Of a stretch of DNA of 12,608 bases, positions 1 to 6,488 are shown one piece after another. Each line of letters starts with the position of its first letter. Position 1 is the stretch's first letter. The stretch is taken from assembly GCA_945871545.1 (NCBI GenBank), contig CAMBWJ010000021.1, positions 1-12,608 of the forward strand, read 5' to 3'. This stretch comes from an uncultured Clostridia bacterium (GTDB taxonomy: Bacteria > Bacillota_A > Clostridia > Christensenellales > Aristaeellaceae). The translations under genes were made by a program, and so were the position numbers. The notes beneath the pieces are model-generated. The model had not been told where the DNA came from. It saw only the letters and a list, made by a program, of their open reading frames with translations, and searched no databases.

Positions 1-357
1 TCGGTAGATTGGCGGCTTGCACAGCACGCCCACCAGAGTGACCTTGTTCATGGTGTCGTTTTCCTGGGTCTCGGAGATGCTCTGCACGAACAGCGTGACC
101 ATCAGCCGTCCGCTCCCCTCCACCACCTTGTTGTAGGAGCGCACCTGGCCGGTCATCAGCATCAGGCGGTCGCGGTCGAGCTCCGTCACCGCAAGCAGCT
201 TGCCGGGAATCGTGACCGGCAGGCGATCCACCGCCCCGGAGAGCCGCTTCACCAGCAGCGTTCCGGTATAAAAGGGCTCGTTCATGACCTCGTGACTCAG
301 CTCCAGCTTGTCCTCCAGGCGGCCTGCGGCCACAATTCGATTGTTGGGATTTTCCAT
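1..357 (-). CDS. Tandem-OB single-stranded DNA-binding protein, C-terminus beyond the window
   Basis: The first 119 codons are visible and the gene runs off the left edge. Residues 1-100 look like a degenerate OB fold: beta-rich, with SHEV near 20 and a GQVRSYN strand near 70-76. From about 107 a second segment starts, NKVTLVGVLCKPPIYR, which resembles the start of the second OB domain in a Clostridia family annotated as single-stranded DNA-binding protein (recognised from memory, not searched). Such proteins coat ssDNA during replication or repair. The ATG at 357 follows AGAGGTGAT at good spacing. A promoter with a perfect LexA operator lies about 120 bases upstream, suggesting DNA-damage induction and supporting the DNA-repair reading. 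It diverges from a DNA methyltransferase gene. The SSB name is fairly safe; being the main replicative SSB is unlikely given the divergent N-terminal domain. Confidence 0.75.
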   Translation of the reverse strand, partial: MENPNNRIVAAGRLEDKLELSHEVMNEPFYTGTLLVKRLSGAVDRLPVTIPGKLLAVTELDRDRLMLMTGQVRSYNKVVEGSGRLMVTLFVQSISETQENDTMNKVTLVGVLCKPPIYR

Positions 358-459
358 CGTATCACCTCTGGTTGATCAGAATGCGTTTTTCCATATATTC
401 TATGCGCCCTGGCCCGCCTTCATTCCTTCGTCCCGCGAACCATCGCCGACCCACATATA

Positions 460-473
460 CGAACATTTGTTCG
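460..473. promoter_or_regulatory. LexA (SOS) operator
   Basis: CGAACATTTGTTCG has perfectly palindromic 5-base arms around a 4-base centre. It matches the Bacillus/Clostridium LexA box (GAAC-N4-GTTC with flanking C and G). It lies immediately downstream of the minus-strand -10 element (482-487), overlapping the predicted start of transcription of the SSB-like gene, where a bound repressor would block initiation. It is about 75 bases upstream of the -35 of the divergent methyltransferase, so control of that gene is less likely. Function is inferred from sequence; LexA itself is not in the window. Confidence 0.85.
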
Positions 474-481
474 ATATTTAT

Positions 482-509
482 AGTATACCACGGCGCGGCA
501 AAATTGCAA
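482..509 (-). promoter_or_regulatory. Promoter of the SSB-like gene
   Basis: On the minus strand a TTGCAA -35 (504-509) is separated by 16 bases from a TATACT -10 (482-487). Transcription would start near 475, giving a leader of about 118 nt before the ATG at 357 and placing the LexA box at the first transcribed bases. The -35 matches 4 of 6 consensus bases and the -10 matches 5 of 6. Confidence 0.65.
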
Positions 510-547
510 TCGAACGCCGGATTAAATCGCACAGGCGCAAATGGGCC

Positions 548-576
548 TTGTGAACGCGGCGCTTTGATGCTATAAT
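548..576 (+). promoter_or_regulatory. Promoter of the DNA methyltransferase gene
   Basis: A TTGTGA -35 (548-553), a 17-base spacer and a perfect TATAAT -10 (571-576) preceded by TGC, an extended -10. Transcription from about 583 would give a very short leader carrying GGAGGG just before the ATG at 607. Confidence 0.7.
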
Positions 577-606
577 TATGGAACAGATTCAAATGGAGGG
601 TGCCGA

Positions 607-1848
607 ATGGAGCCGAGAAGAATTGCCGTGGCGCGGGAGATGCACGAGGGAAGCGGATCGAAGGGCCGCTTTGTGCTCTGCGACGCGATTGAGGGTCTGG
701 ACGCGCTGCTTGAGACGCAGGAGGGCCAGATCAAGCTGATCTATCTGGATCCGCCGTTCCAGACGGGCGAGCGCTTCACGATGCGCGTGCGCGTGGGCGA
801 GGCGGACTGGAAGGCGGGCCGTGGATCGCTGGAGATGGAGACCTTCTCCGATTCCATGGGCCGGGCGCAGTTTCTTGAGATGATGCGCGCGGTGCTCGTG
901 CGCTGCCACGCTCTGCTGCGCAGCGACGGCATGCTCTTTCTGCACATCGACTACCGCACCCACCCCTATCTGCGGCTCATCATGGACGAGATCTTCGGGG
1001 AGGACAACTTCCTCAACGAGATCATCTGGGTGTACCAGTCCGGCGGGCGCTCGCTGAAGCACTTCAGCCGCAAGCATGACGTGATCCTGTTCTATCGCAA
1101 GTCCGCGCAGTACGACTTCAACGTGGAGGAGGTCATGGCCCCGCCCACGGAGCCGCGCAGCAACCACATGCGCAAGCACGTGGATCCCGACGGCAGGGTG
1201 TACCGCTCCATCCGCACGAACGGCCGCGTGTACACCTACTACGACGACGATCCGGTGGCCCCCACCGACGTGTGGAGCGACCTCTCCCACCTGCAGCAGA
1301 AGGACCCGGAGCGCACCGGCTACGACACGCAGAAGCCGCTCTCGCTGCTGGAGCGCATCGTGAAGTGCGGCTCCCGCGCGGGCGAGACGGTGCTGGACCC
1401 CTTCGCCGGAAGCAGCACCACGCTGGAGGCCGCGCGGCGCTGCGGGCGCAACTTCATCGGCATCGACTGCTGCCCGCTGACGCTGAACATTGCGCGCCGC
1501 CGCCTGTTCGGTTCGGAGTACGTGCTGGAGTACCCGCCCTTTGCGGGAAATCCCCTCTGCCGCGCCTCCGCAAGTCCCGGCGTGGGCTTCTACCACGTCA
1601 CGCTGGAGCGCTTCGAGCTGGAGGAGGGCCTTGTGGATCGGGCGATGACCGGTCTGGACGGCGTGGACGCCTGGTCGGTGGGCTACCTGCGCGACGGCGC
1701 GTACGTGGCCATGGCCGAATCCGTGCGCACCAAGCGCAATCCCGCCCTGCGGGCGTCGCTGGACGCGCCGGTGTACTCGGGCCAGCTGGCCCTGTGCGTC
1801 AGCGACGTCACCGGGCGCAGCTTCTGCTACGAAATCGATCCCGAATAG
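607..1848 (+). CDS. Site-specific DNA methyltransferase, beta class (N6-adenine or N4-cytosine)
   Basis: 413 residues. The catalytic motif DPPF is at 48-51 (LIYLDPPFQTG) and the SAM-binding motif DPFAGSS at 264-270. This order (catalytic motif before SAM motif) marks the beta class, Pfam N6_N4_Mtase. YDTQKP at 239-244, just before the SAM-binding region, is also typical. Residues 60-240 hold the likely target-recognition part. A tail of about 110 residues after the SAM region (300-413) is not part of the minimal fold and I do not recognise it. The enzyme would transfer methyl groups from SAM to a short DNA motif that cannot be predicted here. No restriction endonuclease or specificity subunit lies nearby in the window, so it looks solitary and may be regulatory or epigenetic. 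The start at 607 follows GGAGGG and its own promoter. Confidence 0.88.
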   Translation: MEPRRIAVAREMHEGSGSKGRFVLCDAIEGLDALLETQEGQIKLIYLDPPFQTGERFTMRVRVGEADWKAGRGSLEMETFSDSMGRAQFLEMMRAVLVRCHALLRSDGMLFLHIDYRTHPYLRLIMDEIFGEDNFLNEIIWVYQSGGRSLKHFSRKHDVILFYRKSAQYDFNVEEVMAPPTEPRSNHMRKHVDPDGRVYRSIRTNGRVYTYYDDDPVAPTDVWSDLSHLQQKDPERTGYDTQKPLSLLERIVKCGSRAGETVLDPFAGSSTTLEAARRCGRNFIGIDCCPLTLNIARRRLFGSEYVLEYPPFAGNPLCRASASPGVGFYHVTLERFELEEGLVDRAMTGLDGVDAWSVGYLRDGAYVAMAESVRTKRNPALRASLDAPVYSGQLALCVSDVTGRSFCYEIDPE

Positions 1849-1873
1849 ACCACTTAATTTAACATTGTGGCGA

Positions 1874-1879
1874 TATAAT
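1874..1879 (+). promoter_or_regulatory. Probable -10 element for the DUF951/signal peptidase cluster
   Basis: A perfect TATAAT lies between the methyltransferase stop and the DUF951 gene. No good -35 is present: the bases 17 upstream (1851-1856) read CACTTA. It would give a short leader with AGGGAGGG ahead of the ATG at 1907. It probably drives the plus-strand genes through 4953. Confidence 0.5.
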
Positions 1880-1906
1880 GAAGCGATACCATGAGGGAGG
1901 GATTCC

Positions 1907-2104
1907 ATGCTGCTCAACATCGGCGACCTGGTGAAGATGCGCAAGGCGCATCCCTGCGGAAACGACCTGTGGCGAATCACCTACGTGGGCGCGGACGTGA
2001 AGATGCGTTGCGAGAAGTGCGCACGCATCGTGATGCTGGATCGTCCCACCTTCGAGAAGCGGATGAAGAAGATCGTGGAATCCGCCGCCGAAGCAGAGGA
2101 ATGA
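1907..2104 (+). CDS. DUF951 family small protein
   Basis: 65 residues. It begins MLLNIGDLVKMRKAHPCGN and continues with W.I...GAD.K.RC..C.R.V, the hallmark of the DUF951 family found across Bacillota. The family has a small beta-barrel-like core with a CxxC (RCEKCAR, near 38-44) that may bind metal or nucleic acid. Its function is not established to my knowledge. It is often full length at 60-70 residues, so this copy is intact. A strong AGGGAGGG site precedes the ATG. Its TGA overlaps the ATG of the signal peptidase gene (ATGA at 2101-2104), so the two are likely translationally coupled. The high charge and absence of a signal sequence place it in the cytoplasm. Confidence 0.9.
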   Translation: MLLNIGDLVKMRKAHPCGNDLWRITYVGADVKMRCEKCARIVMLDRPTFEKRMKKIVESAAEAEE

Positions 2105-2655
2105 GCGCGCGCACCGTGCGCCCAAGAAAGCGCACATCGCGCCTGCAGCGTAGAAAACCGCTGCGAGGCCTGATCCGCTGCGCTGCATGGCTCGCCGCCG
2201 TCGCGCTGATCTGCGTGCTTCTGCGGCTGTTCGTGTTCCATCTGGTGCGCATCGAGGGCGGCTCCATGGAGGATACCCTTTGCAGCGGCGAAATCGCGCT
2301 GGTCACCGGCTTCGACTACCGCTTCGGCGCAAAGCCCGCGCGCGGCGACATCGTGGAGTGCCGCTTCCCGGGCCGGGTGGATACCTACGTCAAGCGGGTG
2401 ATCGGACTTCCCGGCGAGACGGTGGAGCTCCGCGAGGGAAAGACGTACATCGACGGCGCGGCAATTTCTGAGCCCTACGTGTTCAGCATCGCGGAGGATT
2501 ACAGCATATCGCTGGGCGAAAATGAGTATCTGGTGCTGGGCGACAACCGCTGCGAGAGCTACGACAGCCGCGCGGAGGACATGGGGCCCATCGGAAAAGA
2601 GGACATCCTCGGGCGCGTGCGGCTGTGCGTATGGCCGCTGCACGGCGTTGAATAG
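2101..2655 (+). CDS. lepB: Signal peptidase I (first of two)
   Basis: 184 residues. A basic N-terminal tail (1-28) is followed by one membrane anchor (about 29-47) and an extracytoplasmic S26 catalytic domain. The nucleophile is Ser55 in EGGSMEDTL, the general base is Lys98 in TYVKRVIGLPG, and the conserved GDNR box is at 147-150 with a following SYDSR. All hallmarks are intact, so it should be active in cutting signal peptides from Sec-exported precursors. The reading frame is open further upstream, but that part overlaps the DUF951 gene in another frame; the ATG at 2101, overlapping the DUF951 stop, gives the right family length. A second, longer signal peptidase follows 54 bases later. The gene symbol is by family only. 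Confidence 0.93.
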   Translation: MSARTVRPRKRTSRLQRRKPLRGLIRCAAWLAAVALICVLLRLFVFHLVRIEGGSMEDTLCSGEIALVTGFDYRFGAKPARGDIVECRFPGRVDTYVKRVIGLPGETVELREGKTYIDGAAISEPYVFSIAEDYSISLGENEYLVLGDNRCESYDSRAEDMGPIGKEDILGRVRLCVWPLHGVE

Positions 2656-2656
2656 A

Positions 2657-2679
2657 AAACCTCCGGAGAATTCCGGTTT
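2657..2679 (+). other. Weak stem-loop between the two signal peptidase genes
   Basis: AAACC pairs with GGTTT, and an inner GGA pairs with TCC across a GAAT loop with a 3-base bulge. No T tract follows, so it is not a convincing terminator. It could be an RNA-processing or attenuation point between the two genes, or have no role. Confidence 0.25.
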
Positions 2680-2709
2680 ATCAATCAGATTGAATGAGAA
2701 ACGAGGTAC

Positions 2710-3426
2710 ATGGATATGCAGGATGACAACAAGTTCCGGCAGGAACAGTCCGCCGGTGCGGAGAATGCCCGCCCCTCCGTGGAGGAAGTGGTGAACGAGA
2801 CGGTGCCTGAGGTGGAGAAGGCTCCCCAGAAGCCCAAGAAGAGCTGGAAGAAGGAGCTGCGGGAGTGGATCGTTTCCCTGGCCGCGGCGCTGATGGTGGT
2901 GTTCTTCATTCGCAGCTTCCTGTTCCAGATCATCCGCGTGGATGGCGATTCCATGTACTCCACGCTGCTGAACAACGAGCGCCTGTTCGTCACCATCCCG
3001 GACGTGCGGCTGGGCGGCGTGGAGCGCGGCGACATCGTGATCTGCCGCTACCCGAACCGGGGCATCACCAACTTCGTCAAGCGCGCCGTGGCCGTGCCCG
3101 GCGACACGATCTACCGCACGTGCGGCGTGACCCACGTGGTGTATCAGACCACCGACGACAGCGGCGAGACCGTGACCGTGGACGAGATGCTGGACGAGCG
3201 TTACTCCCTCTACTTCCCGCTGGGCTCCTCGGACGATTACGAGGCCTACACCCTGGGCGAGAACGAGTACTTCGTGGTCGGCGACAACCGCTACAACAGC
3301 CACGACTCCCGCGACTGGAACGACAACAGCCCCAACGGCGACGTCGGCCCCATCACCGAAGATATGATCGTGGGCAAGGTGCAGTGCGTGGTGTGGCCGC
3401 TGAGCTCCATTCGCGTTCCCGAGTAA
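2710..3426 (+). CDS. lepB: Signal peptidase I (second of two), with acidic cytoplasmic tail
   Basis: 238 residues. The first 48 residues are hydrophilic: an acidic, Glu/Pro-rich stretch ends in a Lys-rich patch (KPKKSWKKELRE). One membrane segment follows (about 52-72), then the S26 domain. Ser81 lies in DGDSMYSTL, Lys124 in TNFVKRAVAVPG, and GDNR is at 191-194 followed by HDSRDWND. An insert of about 40 residues (140-180) between the Lys and GDNR boxes is longer than in the upstream paralogue. All catalytic residues are present. The N-terminal tail is absent from the first copy and could mediate a protein contact or localisation (inference). GAGG precedes the ATG at 2710; a second ATG two codons on is possible. 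The next gene starts 15 bases after the stop, with GGAG between. Confidence 0.93.
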   Translation: MDMQDDNKFRQEQSAGAENARPSVEEVVNETVPEVEKAPQKPKKSWKKELREWIVSLAAALMVVFFIRSFLFQIIRVDGDSMYSTLLNNERLFVTIPDVRLGGVERGDIVICRYPNRGITNFVKRAVAVPGDTIYRTCGVTHVVYQTTDDSGETVTVDEMLDERYSLYFPLGSSDDYEAYTLGENEYFVVGDNRYNSHDSRDWNDNSPNGDVGPITEDMIVGKVQCVVWPLSSIRVPE

Positions 3427-3441
3427 GCAAAGGAGCATGGA

Positions 3442-4953
3442 ATGAGGAAGAAACAGCAGCGCCTCGTGCGCATCATCGCCATCGTGCTGGCGGTACTGCT
3501 GGCCAGCGGCGCCATCATCTCCGCCGTCATCAGCATCGCCTACGCCGAGGAGGCGGAGCCGTCGGAACGGAATCAGTACGATATTACAATGGAATACCTC
3601 GGAGAGGAACAAGCGCTGCGCGTGTCGCAGCGCCTTGTCTATCTGAACGACTCCGGCATCCATCTGGACCGGGTGGTATTCTATGCGCCGGCAAATATGT
3701 TCCGCAGGCAGAGCGCGCTGATGTACGATGACGGGCAGTGGGCCGAGGCCTTCCCGGCGGGCTACCTTCCGGGCGGCATCGACCTGCAGGGCGTGCTGGT
3801 GGACGGCGCAGAGGCCGACTGGGGCTTTCAGGGCAGCGACGAGATCTATCTGCGGGTGGCCTGCGACCTGGAGCCGGGCGAGAAGTGCGAATTCACCTTC
3901 AATTATTACCTGCTGCTGACGCAGAACCGCGCCTTCATGGGCATATCCGAGCTGGACTGGCGGCTGAGCGACTTCTACTTCACCCCCGCCTATGTGGATT
4001 CCCGCTACGGCGAGTTCATGCTCAGCACCCCCACCAGCTTCACCCGCTGGATCCACTCCCCCGCCGCCGACTTCACGGTGACCCTCGCGCTGCCGGAGCT
4101 TTTTCTGCTCAGCGCGACCGGCGTTGAGCAGGCGGAGACGGATACCGGGACACACATCGCGCGCTGGACGGTTACGGCAGAGAATGTGCGCTCCTTCGCG
4201 CTGAACTTCGGCCTGCGCTACCGTCAGAGCAGCCGCACCACCGCGTCCGGCGTGGAGCTTCGCGCCATCACCAACCTGCGGGGCAAGGCCGAGAAGCTGC
4301 TGGATCTGGCTGAGGAGACCATCGTGACGCTGGAGAATTGGTTCGGCCCCTTCCCCATCCGCAAGCTGGACGTCGTGCAGGCGGATATCGTACCGGACGT
4401 GGTGGCGCACAGCGGCTGCATCTGGCTGAGCGAGAGTGCGCTCAAGTCCGACGATCTGGAGCATGATCTGCGCGCGGCCATTGCCCAGCAGTATTTTGGC
4501 CTGAGCGCCTATGCCCGGCCCGGTTCGGACGCGTGGCTGTCCGATGCGATCTCCGAATACCTCGCCTATCTACTTTTGGAAGAGAGTGAGGGCAACGATG
4601 CCTACCTCGCCGCGCTGAATGAGAACGTGGTTCCCGCGCTGCAGCTCACCATCCCCGGCGGGCTGGTGGTCACCAGCGACGCTTCGCTCTTCACCGCAGG
4701 CGAGTACGACATCGTCGTGCGCGACCGGGGCGCGGCGGTGTTCCACGAGCTGCGCACCGCCATGGGCCGCGACGGGCTGATCTCAGGACTGCGCGCATTC
4801 TACGAGCTCGGCCAGCAGAGCGACGTACTCACGGAGATGGATCTGGTGCGCTGCCTGGACGAGACCAGCGGCGGGAGCTGGGAGAGGTTTCTGACCGACT
4901 GGGTGTTCAACATCGGCGACTATGTGGATCAGACCATCGACTGGCTGGACTGA
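3442..4953 (+). CDS. Membrane-anchored M1-aminopeptidase-like protein, catalytically degenerate
   Basis: 503 residues. A short basic N-terminus leads into a membrane segment (about 9-33), ending in AYA, which could be an anchor or a cleavable signal. Residues 45-260 are beta-rich, like the M1 N-terminal domain. From 280 on the sequence follows the gluzincin layout: AAIAQQYFG at 345-353 sits where HELAHQWFG is expected, and WLSDAISEY at 365-373 replaces WLNEGFAEY. The distance between the second zinc-ligand position (Q349) and the third (D368) is exactly the canonical 18 residues, supporting the alignment. HExxH has become AAxxQ and the Glu ligand is Asp. The GAMEN exopeptidase motif position reads DVVAH (319-323). 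It is therefore probably a pseudo-peptidase with a binding or scaffolding role outside the membrane. It is probably cotranscribed with the signal peptidases. Confidence 0.78.
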   Translation: MRKKQQRLVRIIAIVLAVLLASGAIISAVISIAYAEEAEPSERNQYDITMEYLGEEQALRVSQRLVYLNDSGIHLDRVVFYAPANMFRRQSALMYDDGQWAEAFPAGYLPGGIDLQGVLVDGAEADWGFQGSDEIYLRVACDLEPGEKCEFTFNYYLLLTQNRAFMGISELDWRLSDFYFTPAYVDSRYGEFMLSTPTSFTRWIHSPAADFTVTLALPELFLLSATGVEQAETDTGTHIARWTVTAENVRSFALNFGLRYRQSSRTTASGVELRAITNLRGKAEKLLDLAEETIVTLENWFGPFPIRKLDVVQADIVPDVVAHSGCIWLSESALKSDDLEHDLRAAIAQQYFGLSAYARPGSDAWLSDAISEYLAYLLLEESEGNDAYLAALNENVVPALQLTIPGGLVVTSDASLFTAGEYDIVVRDRGAAVFHELRTAMGRDGLISGLRAFYELGQQSDVLTEMDLVRCLDETSGGSWERFLTDWVFNIGDYVDQTIDWLD

Positions 4954-4976
4954 GGACGCACATTTCATCATCGAAA

Positions 4977-5012
4977 AACCCCTGTGCAATTCATGTGAAT
5001 CGCACAGGGGTT
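4977..5012. terminator. Bidirectional intrinsic terminator
   Basis: An 11-base-pair stem, AACCCCTGTGC with GCACAGGGGTT, continues past one A-C mismatch into four more pairs (AATTC side) around an ATGT loop. On the minus strand it is followed by GGTTTTTCG, and on the plus strand by TTCTCTC. It sits 23 bases after the M1-like gene and 13 bases beyond the convergent foldase stop, so it can end both transcripts. Confidence 0.88.
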
Positions 5013-5025
5013 CTCTCATGTTTCC

Positions 5026-6294
5026 TCAGAAGCGATCAGTGTGATACTGGATGTTCGCCGCCTCCATCCACTGGGAGACCGTGGCGTTGTACTGGCTGAA
5101 CTTGATCTCCTCCTCGTAGTTGGCGCGCAGGCTGTCCTTGACCTCCTCGTAGGGCACCGCGCCGGGTGCGACGTCGCCCGCATAGCGCAGAATGCAGACT
5201 CCCTCGTCGCACTCCACCAGGCCGGAGAGATCGCCGACGCTGGTCAGCGCCATGGCCGCGTCGCGCACCGCGTCGCCGTACATGCTGCTCTTTTCCGAGA
5301 TGCGGATGCCCTCCGCACCGGTGCCGCCGTACTCCGCCATCAGCGCCGCAAAGTCCTCGCCCTGCTGCGCGCGGCTGAGCGCCTCCTGGGCGCGAGGCGT
5401 GAGGCTCTGGTACAGCGCCTCAATCTGATCCATGTTCGAGGAATCGCCCGCAGACAGCTCCGCCTGGATATTGGCGTACTGCCCGGCCTGCTCCGCGTCG
5501 AAGTCGATCAGGATGGCCTGCACCCGGCGCACGCCCTCCGGGTTCCACACCACCGTGCGGCCCGCGTCACAGTCGGCCTCGTACTCGTCGTAGCTCGCGG
5601 AATAGGTCAGCTCCATGCTGGTGAGCTGCTCGTCGTAGAACGCGCGCAACTGCTCGTCGCTGAGGGTCATGTCGGCGGTGACATATTCGTAGAGGCTGTC
5701 GCGCCAGGCCTCCTGCTCGGCGGAGGTGAGCATCTCCTCGTAGGACAGGCCGTTCTCGTTCAGATAGGCCTCGGTCTCGCTGCGCACCTCGTCCTCGGAC
5801 TTGCCCTCCTCATAGCGGAAGGCCATGTAGTAGTTCAGGTTGTCCTCGTACTCCGCGCGCACCTGCGCCTCCAGCTCCGCGCGGCGCGCGTCGCTCAGCT
5901 CGTACACGCCAAACTCCTTCGCCTTGATCTCCAGCAGCTTCTCCTCCACCAGACCGTTGAGGATCTCCTGCTTGGTGCTCTCGGCGTACTCCGAGATGTT
6001 CATGCCCAGCATCTCGTAGTAGGACGCGATCAGCTGGTATTCCTCCGCGGCCTCGCCCACCGTCACCACGCCGCCGTCGAACTCTGCCGCGATGGCGTCG
6101 GGGTCGTAGGCGTTCGCAAAGGACGGTCTCTGCGCGTCGCCCTCCTCCGCCAGCAGCCGCATGGCCGCAAGCTCCCGGCTCAGCTGCGTCGCACGCACCG
6201 TTCCGATCACGCCCCAGACGCAGCCCAGCAGCGTGGTGCAGGCCAGCACAATGCACATCAGGCGCATCCGCCTGTTTCTGTAACGATTTGCCAT
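5026..6294 (-). CDS. Membrane-anchored SurA/PrsA-like foldase with degenerate parvulin domain
   Basis: 422 residues. A basic N-terminus (NRYRNRRMR) precedes one hydrophobic segment (about 11-32). LLGC at 22-25 resembles a lipobox but has Leu at -2, so lipidation is uncertain. Residues 66-205 are a SurA-N-like helical chaperone domain. About 255-372 is a parvulin-like region: VQAILIDF, then QGEDFAALMAEYG, then EGVCILRYAG. The first conserved parvulin His (usually in xxHILI) is Ala260 and the second (usually G-x-H-I-I) is Cys367, so prolyl isomerase activity is doubtful and a chaperone role more likely. The helical C-terminus (380-420) completes the usual SurA/PrsA plan. The protein is strongly acidic. 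GGAGG precedes the ATG at 6294. It converges on the M1-like gene at a shared terminator. Confidence 0.82.
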   Translation of the reverse strand: MANRYRNRRMRLMCIVLACTTLLGCVWGVIGTVRATQLSRELAAMRLLAEEGDAQRPSFANAYDPDAIAAEFDGGVVTVGEAAEEYQLIASYYEMLGMNISEYAESTKQEILNGLVEEKLLEIKAKEFGVYELSDARRAELEAQVRAEYEDNLNYYMAFRYEEGKSEDEVRSETEAYLNENGLSYEEMLTSAEQEAWRDSLYEYVTADMTLSDEQLRAFYDEQLTSMELTYSASYDEYEADCDAGRTVVWNPEGVRRVQAILIDFDAEQAGQYANIQAELSAGDSSNMDQIEALYQSLTPRAQEALSRAQQGEDFAALMAEYGGTGAEGIRISEKSSMYGDAVRDAAMALTSVGDLSGLVECDEGVCILRYAGDVAPGAVPYEEVKDSLRANYEEEIKFSQYNATVSQWMEAANIQYHTDRF

Positions 6295-6336
6295 TTCTCA
6301 TCCTCCGGATAATGTGATTTCCCCTTTCAGGGACAC

Positions 6337-6366
6337 AGTATAGCATAATTATAGCTTGATTGTCGC
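6337..6366 (-). promoter_or_regulatory. Promoter of the foldase gene
   Basis: On the minus strand, TGCTATACT provides an extended -10 (hexamer 6337-6342). A GCGACA -35 candidate lies at 6361-6366 after 18 bases. An alternative TATAAT lies slightly upstream at 6348-6353. The -35 overlaps the arm of the stem-loop at 6363-6386. Confidence 0.55.
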
Positions 6367-6386
6367 TCCCGCACATGCGTGAGCGA
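6363..6386. repeat. Imperfect palindrome abutting the foldase promoter
   Basis: TCGCTCCCGCA (6363-6373) and TGCGTGAGCGA (6376-6386) pair at 10 of 11 positions around a CA centre. It overlaps the -35 region of the minus-strand promoter. It may be an operator for an unknown dimeric regulator or an RNA hairpin at the end of the upstream transcript. Confidence 0.45.
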
Positions 6387-6392
6387 CCCGGC

Positions 6393-6407
6393 CAAGCCTC
6401 TGGCTTG
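6393..6407. repeat. Short stem-loop
   Basis: CAAGCC and GGCTTG form a 6-base-pair stem with a TCT loop. It lies between two larger hairpins in the gap separating the exonuclease stop from the foldase promoter. No function is assigned. Confidence 0.35.
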
Positions 6408-6420
6408 CCTAATCAACATT

Positions 6421-6446
6421 ATAGCACAGAATTGCTTCTGTGCTAT
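6421..6446 (-). terminator. Perfect 11-bp hairpin after the exonuclease gene
   Basis: ATAGCACAGAA and TTCTGTGCTAT pair perfectly around a TTGC loop, 42 bases downstream of the exonuclease stop. On the minus strand it is followed by AATGTTGATT, which is not a proper T tract. It may be a weak or factor-assisted terminator, or a 3'-end-stabilising structure. Confidence 0.45.
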
Positions 6447-6488
6447 GAATTGAACTGCGATTTCATTGAATTGTTCGTTTTGGGCCGT

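Noticed and set aside
362..394. 10-codon upstream frame (MEKRILINQR) in the SSB-like gene leader, whose stop touches the ribosome site
   Set aside because: No Shine-Dalgarno sequence precedes its ATG, and a frame this short is expected by chance. A leader-peptide role would need ribosome profiling.
607..1848. Restriction-modification or defence island around the methyltransferase
   Set aside because: No endonuclease, specificity subunit, helicase or toxin-like gene occurs within the window on either side.
589..1980. 463-codon open frame opposite the methyltransferase gene
   Set aside because: Low-complexity composition without motifs; it is the mirror of a real methyltransferase.
1891..2100. 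70-residue N-terminal extension of the first signal peptidase
   Set aside because: It overlaps the DUF951 gene in another frame. The ATG overlapping the DUF951 stop gives the normal signal peptidase architecture.
1981..4464. 827-codon open frame on the minus strand opposite the DUF951, signal peptidase and M1-like genes
   Set aside because: Its translation is Ala/His/Val/Arg-rich with no domain, and the plus strand carries clearly recognisable proteins with start signals. Long antisense frames are expected with GC-rich third positions.
5041..6312. 423-codon open frame opposite the foldase gene
   Set aside because: Leu/Arg/Val/His-rich shadow covering nearly the same interval as the foldase. 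The minus strand has the signal anchor, ribosome site and terminator.
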